The position numbers and the translations under genes were made by a program. A DNA stretch of 64,000 nucleotides from Gottfriedia sp002574545. Its GTDB lineage: Bacteria > Bacillota > Bacilli > Bacillales > Bacillaceae_G. Location: assembly GCA_052180195.1 (NCBI GenBank), contig CP197469.1. One strand, 5' to 3'. This document shows, piece by piece, positions 7,908-16,537 of this stretch. The notes below the pieces were generated by a model. It saw nothing but the letters and a program-made list of their open reading frames with translations, was not told the origin of the DNA and made no database searches. Each line of letters opens with the position of its first letter. Within the stretch, counting starts at the first letter, position 1.

Positions 7908-8894
7908 ATGAAATTTGTCACATTCGGAAATAAACACTTAGATGAAGCGGCTAGTCTTTTGGCTATCCGTCATAAGTATGACCGTCGTATAAACCCTGAA
8001 TTGCCATCAAAATTTGAAGAGGCTACATATACTAAAAAAGCTATTGAGGCACTTTTTAATGAAAAGAATAGTTTTGGTATTGCAGCGGTGGATGATTCTG
8101 GTTTAGTTGGGTATATAATTGGGTCAATTCAGACAGATAAAAATCGAGAACGTCATACTTGGATTAAGTATGCAGGGATGGCTATAGTAGATAGTAGAGA
8201 TGCCGAATTATATCGTGAATTATATACAGAGTTTGCCAAGAAAATGGTAGAGCTTGGTTCGTTTTATCATTATGTAATGGTACCAAGTGGGAATAAATCA
8301 ACTTTAGATGCTTGGCTTCATTTAGGATTTGCCTATGAGCAGGTTCATGGAATACGTGATTTGTCAGTTTCTTCGGATCGAATATTTAAAGATATACAGA
8401 TTCGAAAGGCTACTAGTGAAGATGAAAGAAGAATACGTGAATTGGCAACTGTGATCATGGAACACCAAGCGAAGTCACCAGTTTTTGCCCCAGGTTTCAT
8501 TGAAGAAAGAGAAGATTATCAGGAAGGTTACGCAGAAATTATTAATGATGAAGCCGCGACGTTATGGTTAGCTCTTTATCAAAATGAAATTGTAGGTTTT
8601 CAAGTATTTGAATCAGCTGCAACATCCGATGAGAATTTATTAACACCTGAATCTTGCATTAGTTTAGTAGTAGGAGCAACGGTCGAGTCTTCTCGCAAAA
8701 TGGGAATTAGTACGGCATTATTGCAGCATGGGCTTACTTCTGCTGATAAAGAAGGTTATAAACTTTGCGAAACAGATTGGAGAATAACGAATTTAGAGTC
8801 CTCGAGATTCTGGCCAAAAAATGGTTTTAAACCAATCGCTTATCGACTTGTCCGTAAGATCGATCCGAGAATAATTTGGGCAACAGGCGTTTGA
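7908..8894 (+). CDS. Tandem-domain GNAT acetyltransferase
   Basis: The 328-residue protein carries two GNAT folds, about residues 1-150 and 165-325. The second retains the acetyl-CoA loop as VESSRKMGISTALL followed by the usual late motif TDWRITNLESSRFWPKNGF. The first is more diverged, so it may be structural. GGGAGGTG lies 7 bases before the ATG at 7908, which decides the start. A second GNAT gene follows 42 bases later, so the two are probably co-transcribed. The acetyl acceptor cannot be predicted. Confidence 0.72.
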   Translation: MKFVTFGNKHLDEAASLLAIRHKYDRRINPELPSKFEEATYTKKAIEALFNEKNSFGIAAVDDSGLVGYIIGSIQTDKNRERHTWIKYAGMAIVDSRDAELYRELYTEFAKKMVELGSFYHYVMVPSGNKSTLDAWLHLGFAYEQVHGIRDLSVSSDRIFKDIQIRKATSEDERRIRELATVIMEHQAKSPVFAPGFIEEREDYQEGYAEIINDEAATLWLALYQNEIVGFQVFESAATSDENLLTPESCISLVVGATVESSRKMGISTALLQHGLTSADKEGYKLCETDWRITNLESSRFWPKNGFKPIAYRLVRKIDPRIIWATGV

Positions 8895-8936
8895 TGGGTC
8901 AGGGAAAGTAGGGGAATTAGGGAGTGTAGGAAAAAA

Positions 8937-9479
8937 ATGAAATTAGTTGGTAATCATATATATTTAAGACATTTAGATGTGGCAGATGCAGAGGATTTTT
9001 TATCATACGAAGTTCGAAATAGAGAGTTTTTTAAACCTTTTACATATATAAAAGACGAGAGTTTCTATACTTTGAAAGCTCAGCAGGATCGCATTAGGTC
9101 ATATAAAGAGAAAAGTGACAATGATCTGTATTATGGCTTTGGTATCTTTTTAAAGGAAACAAATGCTTTTATAGGTTTTATGATGCTATCAGAAGTTTTA
9201 AGAGGAGATTTACAAAGTTGTTTTGTCGGTTATTCTTTAGATGAACAACAAAATGGTAAAGGATATACAACTGAAGCTGTAAAGTTAGTTGTGGATTATG
9301 CTTTTAACGAATTAAAATTACATCGTATTGAAGCAGGTGTAATGCCACATAACATCGGTTCAATAAGAGTATTAGAAAAGGCAGGTTTCCATAAAGAGGG
9401 AATTGCCAAGAAAAATGTACGGATTAACGGGAAGTGGGAAGATCATCAAATGCTAGCTATTATTAATGAAAACGAATAG
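8937..9479 (+). CDS. RimJ/RimL-type GNAT N-acetyltransferase
   Basis: The 180-residue protein is a typical single-domain GNAT of the ribosomal-protein N-acetyltransferase type. The acetyl-CoA loop reads QQNGKGYTTEA, and the later LHRIEAGVMPHNIGSIRVLEKAGF segment is characteristic of the RimJ/L group. It lies 42 bases after another GNAT gene and 26 bases before an SRPBCC-domain gene on the same strand. Members of this group acetylate N-terminal amines of proteins or small molecules; the substrate here is unknown. Confidence 0.8.
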   Translation: MKLVGNHIYLRHLDVADAEDFLSYEVRNREFFKPFTYIKDESFYTLKAQQDRIRSYKEKSDNDLYYGFGIFLKETNAFIGFMMLSEVLRGDLQSCFVGYSLDEQQNGKGYTTEAVKLVVDYAFNELKLHRIEAGVMPHNIGSIRVLEKAGFHKEGIAKKNVRINGKWEDHQMLAIINENE

Positions 9480-9505
9480 CTATATATTTTTTGGAGGGAT
9501 TAGTA

Positions 9506-9949
9506 TTGAATATTATTAGTTATCCAGATTTATCGAGTAGACCACATAGTCTTACAGTGGAACGAGTAATGGAAAATTCGATAGATGTGTTGTATGAAGC
9601 TTGGACTAAACGGTTTGGTGATTGGTTTGCTGCACCAGATTCGGTAATTATGAAGGCAGAGGTTAATTCTGTATTTTTCTTTGAGACGCATTTTGAAGAT
9701 AAACGCCATCCTCATTATGGCCGCTTTTTAAAACTTGAGCATAATCAACTTGTTGAGATTACTTGGTTCACTGCTGGAACAAAAACGGAGACAGTCGTCA
9801 CTGTTGAGTTTTCAACGAATGAAAGTGGAGCAGCAGTTATTAGATTAACACATGCAGGGTTTCCAGATGAATTATCGAGAGACCAACATGAGCAAGCGTG
9901 GCCGATGGTGCTTGAACAGCTTGATCGCCGAATGAAGGAATTAACATAA
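9506..9949 (+). CDS. SRPBCC (AHSA1-like) domain protein
   Basis: The 147-residue product has the helix-grip layout of the AHSA1 branch of SRPBCC proteins: an N-terminal VERVMENSIDVLYEAWTKRFGDWFA, a central antiparallel sheet and the C-terminal helix EQAWPMVLEQLDRRMKEL. Such proteins bind hydrophobic ligands or act as stress-linked accessory proteins. I chose the TTG start at 9506 because GGAGGG lies about 8 bases upstream. The stop codon directly abuts the ATG of the following histidine kinase, so it may be translationally coupled to that system. Confidence 0.7.
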   Translation: MNIISYPDLSSRPHSLTVERVMENSIDVLYEAWTKRFGDWFAAPDSVIMKAEVNSVFFFETHFEDKRHPHYGRFLKLEHNQLVEITWFTAGTKTETVVTVEFSTNESGAAVIRLTHAGFPDELSRDQHEQAWPMVLEQLDRRMKELT

Positions 9950-11068
9950 ATGAAAAAAGAATCTTTCCTTTTAGAGCTACAAGTATTAAAAGAAATTGCT
10001 GAAATATTGAACGAGGGTACTGATCTACACAGTACCCTCAATTGTGCCCTAGCCAAATTAGTTCAAGTTACGGGTCTAGATACAGGATGGATTTTTTTAA
10101 TTGATAAAAATGGGGATTTTGAATTAGTCGCTTCATATGAATTGCCACCGGCTCTTATGAACAAAGAAGTTAAGCCAATGTGCAATGGAGATTGTTGGTG
10201 TGTTAATAAATATAATACAGGTAGGCTTAATAAAGCATCGAACATCATGGAATGTAAAAGGTTAGAAGACTCAATGATTCATAATTGGGGAGAAACAAAT
10301 GGTGTCACTCATCATGCGACCGTACCACTGCAAGCAGGTGAAGAATCTTTTGGTTTATTAAATGTTGCTGCTTCTAATAAATTAAAATTTGATCAAGAAG
10401 AATTGAATTTACTAGGTGCAGTTGCGTTGCAAATCGGAACGGCAATTAAACGAATTCAATTAACTGAAAAGGTAAAAGAGTTTGAGTTGATTCAAGAAAG
10501 AAATCGACTTGCAAAGGACCTACACGATTCTGTTAGTCAATTATTGTTTTCGATTAATGTAAATGCTAAAGCAGGTGCAAATGTATCCGACAGCCCGAGG
10601 TTAAAGGAAACATTTAATCATATTCAACAAATTGCCCAAGAAGCACAAGCAGAAATGAAAGCCTTAATATGGCAGCTTAGACCACAAGGTATTGAAAAAG
10701 GAATCGTTAGTGCATTAATTGACTATGGAGAAATGCTAGGATTAAAAGTAATTAGCAATGTAAAAGGAACAACGATATTACCATCTAAAATAGAAGAAAC
10801 ATTATGGCGTGTTGGCCAGGAAGCGTTTAATAATTGTAGAAAACATTCAGGGCAAAATACGGTCTATTTACAGTTATCAATTAGTACAAAGAAAGCAAAA
10901 ATGACGATTTCTGATCTGGGTGTAGGTTTTATATGCCCAAAGGATGTACAAATTCCTACATTAGGTTTGAAAAGTATGAAGGAAAGAGTGGAATCAATAA
11001 AAGGATCATTTTTAGTTGAAAGTGATTTAAATAAAGGAACAAAAATTACGACGAGTATCCCTTTTTAA
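9950..11068 (+). CDS. GAF-domain sensor histidine kinase, YhcY/AirS-like
   Basis: The 372-residue protein lacks membrane segments. A GAF domain covers about residues 15-170, a HisKA_3 dimerisation helix contains the phospho-acceptor H192 (RNRLAKDLHDSVSQ), and an HATPase domain ends the protein. Four cysteines cluster in the GAF domain (C78, C82, C84, C102; CNGDCWC then MEC). In Staphylococcus aureus the related AirS is known to hold a [2Fe-2S] cluster and sense oxygen, so a redox-sensing role is a reasonable inference. The response regulator follows after 13 bases, as in B. subtilis yhcYZ. The start abuts the previous stop; AAGGAAT lies 8 bases upstream. Confidence 0.85.
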   Translation: MKKESFLLELQVLKEIAEILNEGTDLHSTLNCALAKLVQVTGLDTGWIFLIDKNGDFELVASYELPPALMNKEVKPMCNGDCWCVNKYNTGRLNKASNIMECKRLEDSMIHNWGETNGVTHHATVPLQAGEESFGLLNVAASNKLKFDQEELNLLGAVALQIGTAIKRIQLTEKVKEFELIQERNRLAKDLHDSVSQLLFSINVNAKAGANVSDSPRLKETFNHIQQIAQEAQAEMKALIWQLRPQGIEKGIVSALIDYGEMLGLKVISNVKGTTILPSKIEETLWRVGQEAFNNCRKHSGQNTVYLQLSISTKKAKMTISDLGVGFICPKDVQIPTLGLKSMKERVESIKGSFLVESDLNKGTKITTSIPF

Positions 11069-11081
11069 GAAGGAGAGTTAT

Positions 11082-11729
11082 ATGTCTATTAAAATATTAA
11101 TTGCTGATGATCATCATGTAGTTAGGAGGGGACTTATTTTCTTCTTAAATACACAAGATGATATCGAGGTTATTGGAGAAGCATCAAACGGAGAAGAGGC
11201 ATTAAGATTAGTAAAAGAGTTAAGACCTGATATTGTCATCATGGATTTAGCAATGCCGGTTCTAGATGGGATTGAGGCAACGAAAAGAATAAAACTAGAG
11301 GGATTAGCTGTTAAAGTAATGATATTAACTAGTTTTTATGATCAAGATCATATTTTGCCTGCTATTGAAGCGGGTGCAGCCGGATATTATTTAAAGGATA
11401 GTGACCCAGATGAGCTCGTTTCCGCAATCCGGAAGATACACGATGGGGAAAAGCAGTTTCATTCGAAGGTTACGACACAATTAGTTTCAGCTTTAACTGG
11501 AAAGACCGAAACGAAGAATGATGAGTCATTTAAAGATAAATTAACGAAAAGAGAAATGGATGTATTGAAGGAAATTACGAGGGGAAAGAGTAATAAAGAA
11601 ATAGCAGCATCTTTATTCATTACAGAAAAAACTGTAAAAACCCATGTTTCAAATATATTATCCAAAACCCAGCTTCAAGACCGAACTCAACTAGCGCTAT
11701 ACGCGGTACGAAATGGGATTTTAAAATAA
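11082..11729 (+). CDS. NarL/LuxR-family response regulator, YhcZ/AirR-like
   Basis: The 215-residue protein has a receiver domain (residues 1-120) with acidic residues D9/D10, the phospho-acceptor D55 in IVIMDLAMP and the switch Lys in YYLKDSDPDE. A LuxR-type helix-turn-helix lies at about 150-212 (LTKREMDVLKEITRGKSNKEIA...TVKTHVSNIL). AAGGAGAG precedes the ATG. It is the evident partner of the GAF kinase just upstream. Direct targets are not visible. Confidence 0.9.
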   Translation: MSIKILIADDHHVVRRGLIFFLNTQDDIEVIGEASNGEEALRLVKELRPDIVIMDLAMPVLDGIEATKRIKLEGLAVKVMILTSFYDQDHILPAIEAGAAGYYLKDSDPDELVSAIRKIHDGEKQFHSKVTTQLVSALTGKTETKNDESFKDKLTKREMDVLKEITRGKSNKEIAASLFITEKTVKTHVSNILSKTQLQDRTQLALYAVRNGILK

Positions 11730-11778
11730 ATCGTAGCGAGTTAAAGATTTTAAATTTTTAGTAGAAAGGAAGAATGTT

Positions 11779-12726
11779 ATGCGAATTCTAGTAGTAGGAG
11801 CTGGAGGAATCGGCGGCTATTTTGGAGGACGTTTAGTAGAAAAGGGAGAAGATGTTACCTTTTTAGTACGAGCTAATCGAAAAAAACAGCTAGAGGAAAA
11901 TGGTTTAGTCATTCGGAGTGTGAATGGTGATTTTTCATTTCAACCGAAACTAATTACAGCAAAGAGTCCAGCCGAGATTTTTGACATCGTACTTTTCTCG
12001 ACTAAGTCATATCATTTAAGCAACGCTATTTTGGATGTATCACCGTTCGTAGGTGATCAAACTGTTATTATACCTCTTTTGAATGGTATTGCTCATCTAA
12101 ATCCTTTAAAGCAGACATTTGGTGAAGACAAGGTTATAGGCGGTTTATGTTTTATTGAAACAACTTTGAATGAAGCTGGGGAAGTTGCTCAAACGAGTAA
12201 AGCAGCTAGACTTGTTTTTGGTGAATTCTTGAGCAAAGAAACTGACCGTATTAAAAGAATTGCTGATGTATTTAGTGGATCAAAAGCTGACTTTGTCTAT
12301 AGTAAGCAAATTGAACGTGATATGTGGCATAAATATTTATTTATTACTGTAATGTCTGGCGTAACGTCTCTTATGCGTGCTCCAATTGGTCCGATTAGAG
12401 AAAGTGAAGGTGGAAGAGCTACAATCCGTGAATTATTTGAGGAATGCGCTAATATTATGAGGTCACATGGTGCACCAATTTCTGAAAATATTGTAGACGA
12501 GCATATGAAATCAATCGATGCACTTGGATATGATATGAAGTCCTCTTTGCAAAGGGATATGGAAAAAGGTTCCTTAGTAGAGGGTGACCACTTGCAAGGG
12601 TATTTACTAGAACTTGCAAAAAGAAAGGATATAACTGCTAAATTACTTGAGTTAGTTTATCAAAATATTAAAGTCTATCAAAAAATGAATCAAGATCGAA
12701 GTTACCAAGAAATCAAATCAGTCTGA
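11779..12726 (+). CDS. panE: 2-Dehydropantoate 2-reductase family protein (ApbA/PanE)
   Basis: The 315-residue cytosolic protein starts with the NAD(P)-binding loop GAGGIGGYFGGRL (residues 7-19) and has the ApbA/PanE C-terminal helical domain. Enzymes of this fold reduce ketopantoate to pantoate in coenzyme A synthesis, but Bacillus genomes carry several paralogues of which only some act in that pathway. The gene stands alone after the two-component system, with AAAGGAAG before the ATG, so the specific substrate is less certain than the fold. Confidence 0.72.
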   Translation: MRILVVGAGGIGGYFGGRLVEKGEDVTFLVRANRKKQLEENGLVIRSVNGDFSFQPKLITAKSPAEIFDIVLFSTKSYHLSNAILDVSPFVGDQTVIIPLLNGIAHLNPLKQTFGEDKVIGGLCFIETTLNEAGEVAQTSKAARLVFGEFLSKETDRIKRIADVFSGSKADFVYSKQIERDMWHKYLFITVMSGVTSLMRAPIGPIRESEGGRATIRELFEECANIMRSHGAPISENIVDEHMKSIDALGYDMKSSLQRDMEKGSLVEGDHLQGYLLELAKRKDITAKLLELVYQNIKVYQKMNQDRSYQEIKSV

Positions 12727-12758
12727 AAATCCAGTTTTTAAATACTTTTTCTACATAC

Positions 12759-12860
12759 TGAGGAAGTAAACTAGCGAAAATTAGAAAGGTACTTCCCTAT
12801 AACAGGTTCATGAGGAAGTAAACCAGCGAAAATTAGAAAGTTCCTTGCTCATGACAGGTT
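12759..12860 (+). repeat. Two-copy 52-bp tandem direct repeat
   Basis: A 50-base unit beginning TGAGGAAGTAAACYAGCGAA and ending ACAGGTT occurs at 12759-12808 and 12811-12860. The copies differ at a handful of positions. A fragment resembling the start (TAGTGGAATAAACC) follows. It sits between panE and a terminator. No function is visible. Confidence 0.75.
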
Positions 12861-12916
12861 TTAGTGGAATAAACCAAAAAATTGTCGTAGTTGACAAGCT
12901 CATTTTTAACACTCTG

Positions 12917-12950
12917 AAAATCTACAACTTTGGTTGTAGATTTTTTTATT
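12917..12950 (+). terminator. Intrinsic terminator after panE and repeats
   Basis: The 12-bp stem AAAATCTACAAC/GTTGTAGATTTT has a TTTG loop and is followed by a T tract. Confidence 0.8.
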
Positions 12951-13051
12951 TTTATGTACTCCTAAACGTGTAGAAAAGTTCTATCAAACGACTGAAGTTT
13001 GGTCTTTATTAATTGACTATACTAAAAGTACAAATTAAAGGAGTGGAAAAT

Positions 13052-13600
13052 ATGAATATTTTAATGATTAATGGTAGCCCAAGAAAAGATGGCCGTACGG
13101 GTAAATTAACGACAATCATCTCGAAAAAATACAATGTAAAAACAATTGATTTGAGTGAACTTGTATTACCAATCTATAACGGCCAAGAGGAGCAAAATGA
13201 AATAGCAAACATTCAAAAACTAAGATCACAACTAGAAAATGCTGATGCTATGATCATTGCAACTCCAGAATATCATGGTGGAATGAGCGGAGCATTAAAA
13301 AATGCCTTTGACTTTTTAGGTAGTAAGCATTTTAAAGATAAGCCTGTCGCAATCTTGGCAGTATCTGGTGGAGGAAAGGGTGGAATTAATGCACTTAACA
13401 ATATGCGAATTGTTTTAAGAGCATTATATGCAAATGTTTTATCGAAACAAGTTGTCATTGATCCATCAGACTTTCTATCCGAAGGTACTGCGTTAGAAGA
13501 AAATACATCTTATTCAGTCGATAGCTTATTTCAAGAATTGAAGCGCTATACACAACTATCAAAAATGCTAAATGATGAATGGGCAGCTTCAAATTATTAA
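13052..13600 (+). CDS. NADPH-dependent FMN reductase / azoreductase family
   Basis: The 182-residue flavodoxin-fold protein has the FMN phosphate-binding loop NGSPRKDGRT near the N terminus and the family signature TPEYHGGMSGALKNAFDF at about residues 73-90. It should reduce flavin, quinones or azo compounds with NADPH in the cytosol, similar to B. subtilis Azr (YhdA). AAAGGAGTGG ahead of the ATG at 13052 fixes the start. A VOC gene follows 17 bases after its stop and is probably co-transcribed. Confidence 0.8.
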   Translation: MNILMINGSPRKDGRTGKLTTIISKKYNVKTIDLSELVLPIYNGQEEQNEIANIQKLRSQLENADAMIIATPEYHGGMSGALKNAFDFLGSKHFKDKPVAILAVSGGGKGGINALNNMRIVLRALYANVLSKQVVIDPSDFLSEGTALEENTSYSVDSLFQELKRYTQLSKMLNDEWAASNY

Positions 13601-13617
13601 AGGATAGGGTGATAACA

Positions 13618-14019
13618 ATGAAAAACTGGGTTCAGTTTAGAATTGCAAGACCTACTAACCAATTAGCAGAAATTAGTAAGTTCTACGGAGAGGGGTTAGG
13701 ACTAAAACGTGTGGGCGGATTTCAAAATCATGATGGATATGATGGGGTCATGTTTGGACTACCAGATGTTGAGTACCATTTAGAATTTACTCAACATATT
13801 GATGGAAGCCCATGTCCTGCTCCAACAAAGGATAATCTTTTAGTATTTTATCTTCCACATAAAGCTGAAATCGATCTTGTCAAAAACCGATTAAATAATT
13901 TGGGATATATTGATGTGGAACCTGAGAATCCGTATTGGCTCGGGAAAAGTATTACATTTGAAGACCCGGATGGATGGAGGATTGTGTTAATGAATACTGA
14001 AGGATTGAGAAAAACTTAG
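13618..14019 (+). CDS. VOC family protein, YycE-like
   Basis: The 133-residue protein resembles B. subtilis YycE: FRIARPTNQLAEISKFYGEGLGL at the N terminus, HDGYDGVMFGLPDVEYHLEFTQH in the middle and SITFEDPDGWRIVLMN at the end. It has the two-module VOC fold with likely metal ligands H and E in EYHLEF and the later Glu/Asp. The ATG at 13618 follows AAGGATAGGGTGAT. It is downstream of the FMN reductase gene in the same transcript and ends at a strong terminator. Substrate unknown. Confidence 0.75.
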   Translation: MKNWVQFRIARPTNQLAEISKFYGEGLGLKRVGGFQNHDGYDGVMFGLPDVEYHLEFTQHIDGSPCPAPTKDNLLVFYLPHKAEIDLVKNRLNNLGYIDVEPENPYWLGKSITFEDPDGWRIVLMNTEGLRKT

Positions 14020-14030
14020 GACTACGTTAT

Positions 14031-14075
14031 AAAACGATGAAGGACTTTCCAAGGAAGGCCCTTCATCGTTTTTTA
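14031..14075 (+). terminator. Intrinsic terminator
   Basis: AAAACGATGAAGG pairs with CCTTCATCGTTTT over 13 bp and is followed by T residues. Confidence 0.85.
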
Positions 14076-14201
14076 ATTACGCTTTTATGAATCGTTGATC
14101 TATCGGTGAAATTTTTTGATAAGATGTTTAAAGCTGAAAAGAGCTTTAGAAAATTATGTATATTATATTGTATGAAATATACATAAGAATCCTCGATACC
14201 T

Positions 14202-14633
14202 TTATACTAGTGGTCTATCGATCAGAGTTGCAAATTCAAGATTATGCTCATGATCATCGTTAATTGTTGTCATTCCTTTGACAAAGTGAACATGCTTTCC
14301 GTTTCCTACCGGAATAGGGGGACCTGTTTCAATAATAACTTCGTGATGATGATCGAGAAAATCTGTATTTACTACAATTCGATGGATATGACTATGTCTT
14401 CCTACGGGAATGACTTCACTTGTAACGCCAGCAAAACGATGATTATGTCGGTCGTCACCTTCTTCTGCCAGTTTAGTACTTGCAACAAATTCATGTACAT
14501 GTGTTTGTGGTTTTTCTTCTTTGTGTTCTACTTCTTTCTCTGTTGTAGGCTCTCTTTCATTTTCTTCATTAAACTCCCTTTCTCTTTCTTTCTCCCTTAA
14601 TCTTCTTCGATATTCAAATGGGTCCCTTTTCAT
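14202..14633 (-). CDS. ymaF: YmaF-family histidine-rich protein
   Basis: The 143-residue product has a highly charged Arg/Glu-rich N-terminal third. The His-rich domain that follows has regularly spaced pairs (HVHEF, DRHNHRFAG, GRHSHIHRI, DHHHEVI, GKHVHF, DDHEHN), as in the YmaF family. The His pattern suggests metal binding, but no function is established. I chose the ATG at 14633 because AAGGGGGCG precedes it; an in-frame ATG 42 bases upstream has no ribosome site. It is a monocistronic unit. Confidence 0.75.
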   Translation of the reverse strand: MKRDPFEYRRRLREKEREREFNEENEREPTTEKEVEHKEEKPQTHVHEFVASTKLAEEGDDRHNHRFAGVTSEVIPVGRHSHIHRIVVNTDFLDHHHEVIIETGPPIPVGNGKHVHFVKGMTTINDDHEHNLEFATLIDRPLV

Positions 14634-14808
14634 AAATTGACGCCCCCTTCGATAAAGATTGTCTTCCTTTTTCATCTTATTAGTACAGGTAAATAAATAT
14701 GTTTATTATACGCGCATATTTAGAATGTAATTTCATTTGGGAATATTGAAATACTTTCATAAAATAAGTAAAATGGAATAAATAATTACAAAAAGAAGGT
14801 TTGTTTAG

Positions 14809-15273
14809 ATGGATACTTTTGATTTGAAAATTATTAATCGTTTAATGGATAATTCTAGAATAAAATGGGCTGATTTAGCTAGTGAGATTGGCTTGTCAGC
14901 TCCGGCAACGGCTGACCGAGTTAACAGATTAGTCGAACAAGGTGTGATTAAAGGATTTGGTGTTTTAATTGATTCAGAAAAAGTTGGGAGTGAATTAACA
15001 GCATTTGTAGCAGTCTCACTTGAGCGACCTGAAAATAGAGCACCATTTTTAGAACTTGTTAATCAATTAGAGGAAGTACAGGAATGTCACCATATTGCTG
15101 GTGAAGATGATTATTTACTAAAAATAAGAAGTAGGAATACAAAAGACTTGGATCGTGTAATTAGTCATGAAATAAAAGGAATAAAGGGTGTAATAAGAAC
15201 AAAGACAACAATTGTAATGGATACAACGAAGGAAACATTTCGACTTCCATTACAAAAACATAAATTTCGATAG
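14809..15273 (+). CDS. Lrp/AsnC-family transcriptional regulator
   Basis: The 154-residue protein has an N-terminal helix-turn-helix (residues 5-60, NSRIKWADLASEIGLSAPATADRVNRLVEQGVI) and a C-terminal RAM domain with the GEDDYLLKI segment, which in this family binds amino acids. It lies 15 bases before a LysE-type exporter gene on the same strand. By analogy with other Lrp-LysE pairs it probably senses the exported amino acid and controls the transporter. Confidence 0.88.
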   Translation: MDTFDLKIINRLMDNSRIKWADLASEIGLSAPATADRVNRLVEQGVIKGFGVLIDSEKVGSELTAFVAVSLERPENRAPFLELVNQLEEVQECHHIAGEDDYLLKIRSRNTKDLDRVISHEIKGIKGVIRTKTTIVMDTTKETFRLPLQKHKFR

Positions 15274-15288
15274 GGTAGGGAGGGTAAT

Positions 15289-15903
15289 ATGAACCTTGAA
15301 TTTTATTTTAAAGGATTATTAATTGGCCTATCAATTGCTGCACCTGTTGGACCAATTGGAGTACTGTGTATCCGTAGAACGCTAGCGTATGGGCGGATGG
15401 TTGGTTTAGTTTCTGGTCTTGGGGCTGCGACTGCTGATGGTATTTATGGGTTAATTGCAGGCTTTGGATTAACTGTCATTACGAATTTTTTAATTGGTCA
15501 ACATTTTTGGATACAGTTAATCGGGGGCTTTTTTCTATGCTATTTAGGTGTAAAAACACTTATTTCAAAAGCCAGCTTTACTCAATCTGATACGCAGAAG
15601 AAAAATATGTTTAATGCATTTTTATCCGTTTTATTTTTAACGCTAACAAACCCAATGACGATTTTATCATTTATCGCCATCTTTGCAGGATTAGGAATTT
15701 CTAGTTCAGGTAGTAATATTGTTTCTTCCGTCATTTTAGTATTAGGTGTTTTTTGTGGTTCAAGTTTATGGTGGGTCATATTAAGCACTGGTGTGGGACT
15801 ATTTAGAACTCGAATTAATAATCGTTCTTTAACAGTAATTAACCGTTTGTCAGGTATTATCATACTTATTTTTGGTGGTATAGCTTTATACGGATTAATG
15901 TAA
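15289..15903 (+). CDS. LysE/RhtB-family amino-acid exporter
   Basis: The 204-residue membrane protein has six hydrophobic segments and the LysE hallmark GLSIAAPVGPIGVLCIRRTL near the N terminus, plus NPMTILSF in the middle. It should export an amino acid or related compound across the cytoplasmic membrane. It directly follows its likely Lrp-type regulator with a GGGAGGG ribosome site. The substrate cannot be told from sequence. Confidence 0.88.
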   Translation: MNLEFYFKGLLIGLSIAAPVGPIGVLCIRRTLAYGRMVGLVSGLGAATADGIYGLIAGFGLTVITNFLIGQHFWIQLIGGFFLCYLGVKTLISKASFTQSDTQKKNMFNAFLSVLFLTLTNPMTILSFIAIFAGLGISSSGSNIVSSVILVLGVFCGSSLWWVILSTGVGLFRTRINNRSLTVINRLSGIIILIFGGIALYGLM

Positions 15904-15985
15904 AGTAACTGTGAGAAGGTATAGAATCGAACGGGTAGTTTTTTATTTATTATATCGATTATCAATTTGTGTAATATAATTCTTA

Positions 15986-16015
15986 TTGACAATTAATAAA
16001 AGTTGTAACTATAAT
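15986..16015 (+). promoter_or_regulatory. Consensus sigma-A promoter of the Rrf2 gene
   Basis: TTGACA (15986-15991) and TATAAT (16010-16015) are both perfect boxes with an 18-base spacer. The -10 box lies inside the operator-like palindrome at 16004-16022, so binding there would block transcription. Confidence 0.75.
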
Positions 16016-16022
16016 AGTTACA
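16004..16022. promoter_or_regulatory. Rrf2 operator site 1 (GTAAC-N7-GTTAC)
   Basis: GTAACTAT-A-ATAGTTAC is a perfect 8-1-8 palindrome overlapping the -10 box of the Rrf2 gene. The same GTAAC-N7-GTTAC core recurs twice before the following ywnB-like gene, which supports a shared regulator. Confidence 0.65.
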
Positions 16023-16038
16023 TCGGAGGTTGAATCAA

Positions 16039-16467
16039 ATGAAAATCAGTAGTCGTTTTACTGTTGCTGTTCATATTTTATCTTTGGTCACGATTGAGAA
16101 TAGTTCACTTTGTACTTCTGAATGGATTGCAGGAAGTGTAAATACAAATCCGGTCGTAATTAGAAGAGTAATGGGAAAACTAAAGAATGCTGGCTTAATT
16201 CAAGTCCGTCGAGGAACCGGTGGAGCTACACTTCACAAGCCTTTAAATGAAATTACTCTTTTAGATGTTTATAGAGCGGTGGAAGTTGTAGAAGAAGGAG
16301 AACTTTTTCAATTTCATGAGAAACCGAATCCGAATTGTCCAGTCGGCGCAAATATTCAGGCAGTGCTGGAACTGATCTTAAATCGAGCACAAGAAGCTAT
16401 GGAAAAAATACTGGATGAAGTCACTATGGAAGAATTAGTAACAGTATTAAGCAAAAAAATTGGATAA
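16039..16467 (+). CDS. ywnA: Rrf2-family transcriptional regulator, YwnA-like
   Basis: The 142-residue protein has the Rrf2 winged helix in its first half (MKISSRFTVAVHIL...VIRRVMGKLKNAGLIQVRRGTGG). It has only two cysteines, C25 and C100 (NPNCPVGAN), rather than the three clustered cysteines of Fe-S Rrf2 proteins. A thiol-based sensor of the YwnA kind is therefore more likely than a cluster-binding one. GGAGGT precedes the ATG at 16039; an in-frame TTG at 16030 lies inside that site. It precedes a ywnB homologue, as in B. subtilis, and shares operator-like palindromes with it. Confidence 0.83.
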   Translation: MKISSRFTVAVHILSLVTIENSSLCTSEWIAGSVNTNPVVIRRVMGKLKNAGLIQVRRGTGGATLHKPLNEITLLDVYRAVEVVEEGELFQFHEKPNPNCPVGANIQAVLELILNRAQEAMEKILDEVTMEELVTVLSKKIG

Positions 16468-16490
16468 TATCATTCAATTTTTTTTATCAC

Positions 16491-16515
16491 AGATGTAACT
16501 ATTATTGTTACATCT
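16491..16515. promoter_or_regulatory. Rrf2 operator site 2
   Basis: AGATGTAAC-N7-GTTACATCT is a perfect 9-bp inverted repeat with the same GTAAC-N7-GTTAC core as site 1. It lies 100 bases upstream of the ywnB-like start. Confidence 0.65.
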
Positions 16516-16537
16516 ATATATCATATTTTTTTAAGTG

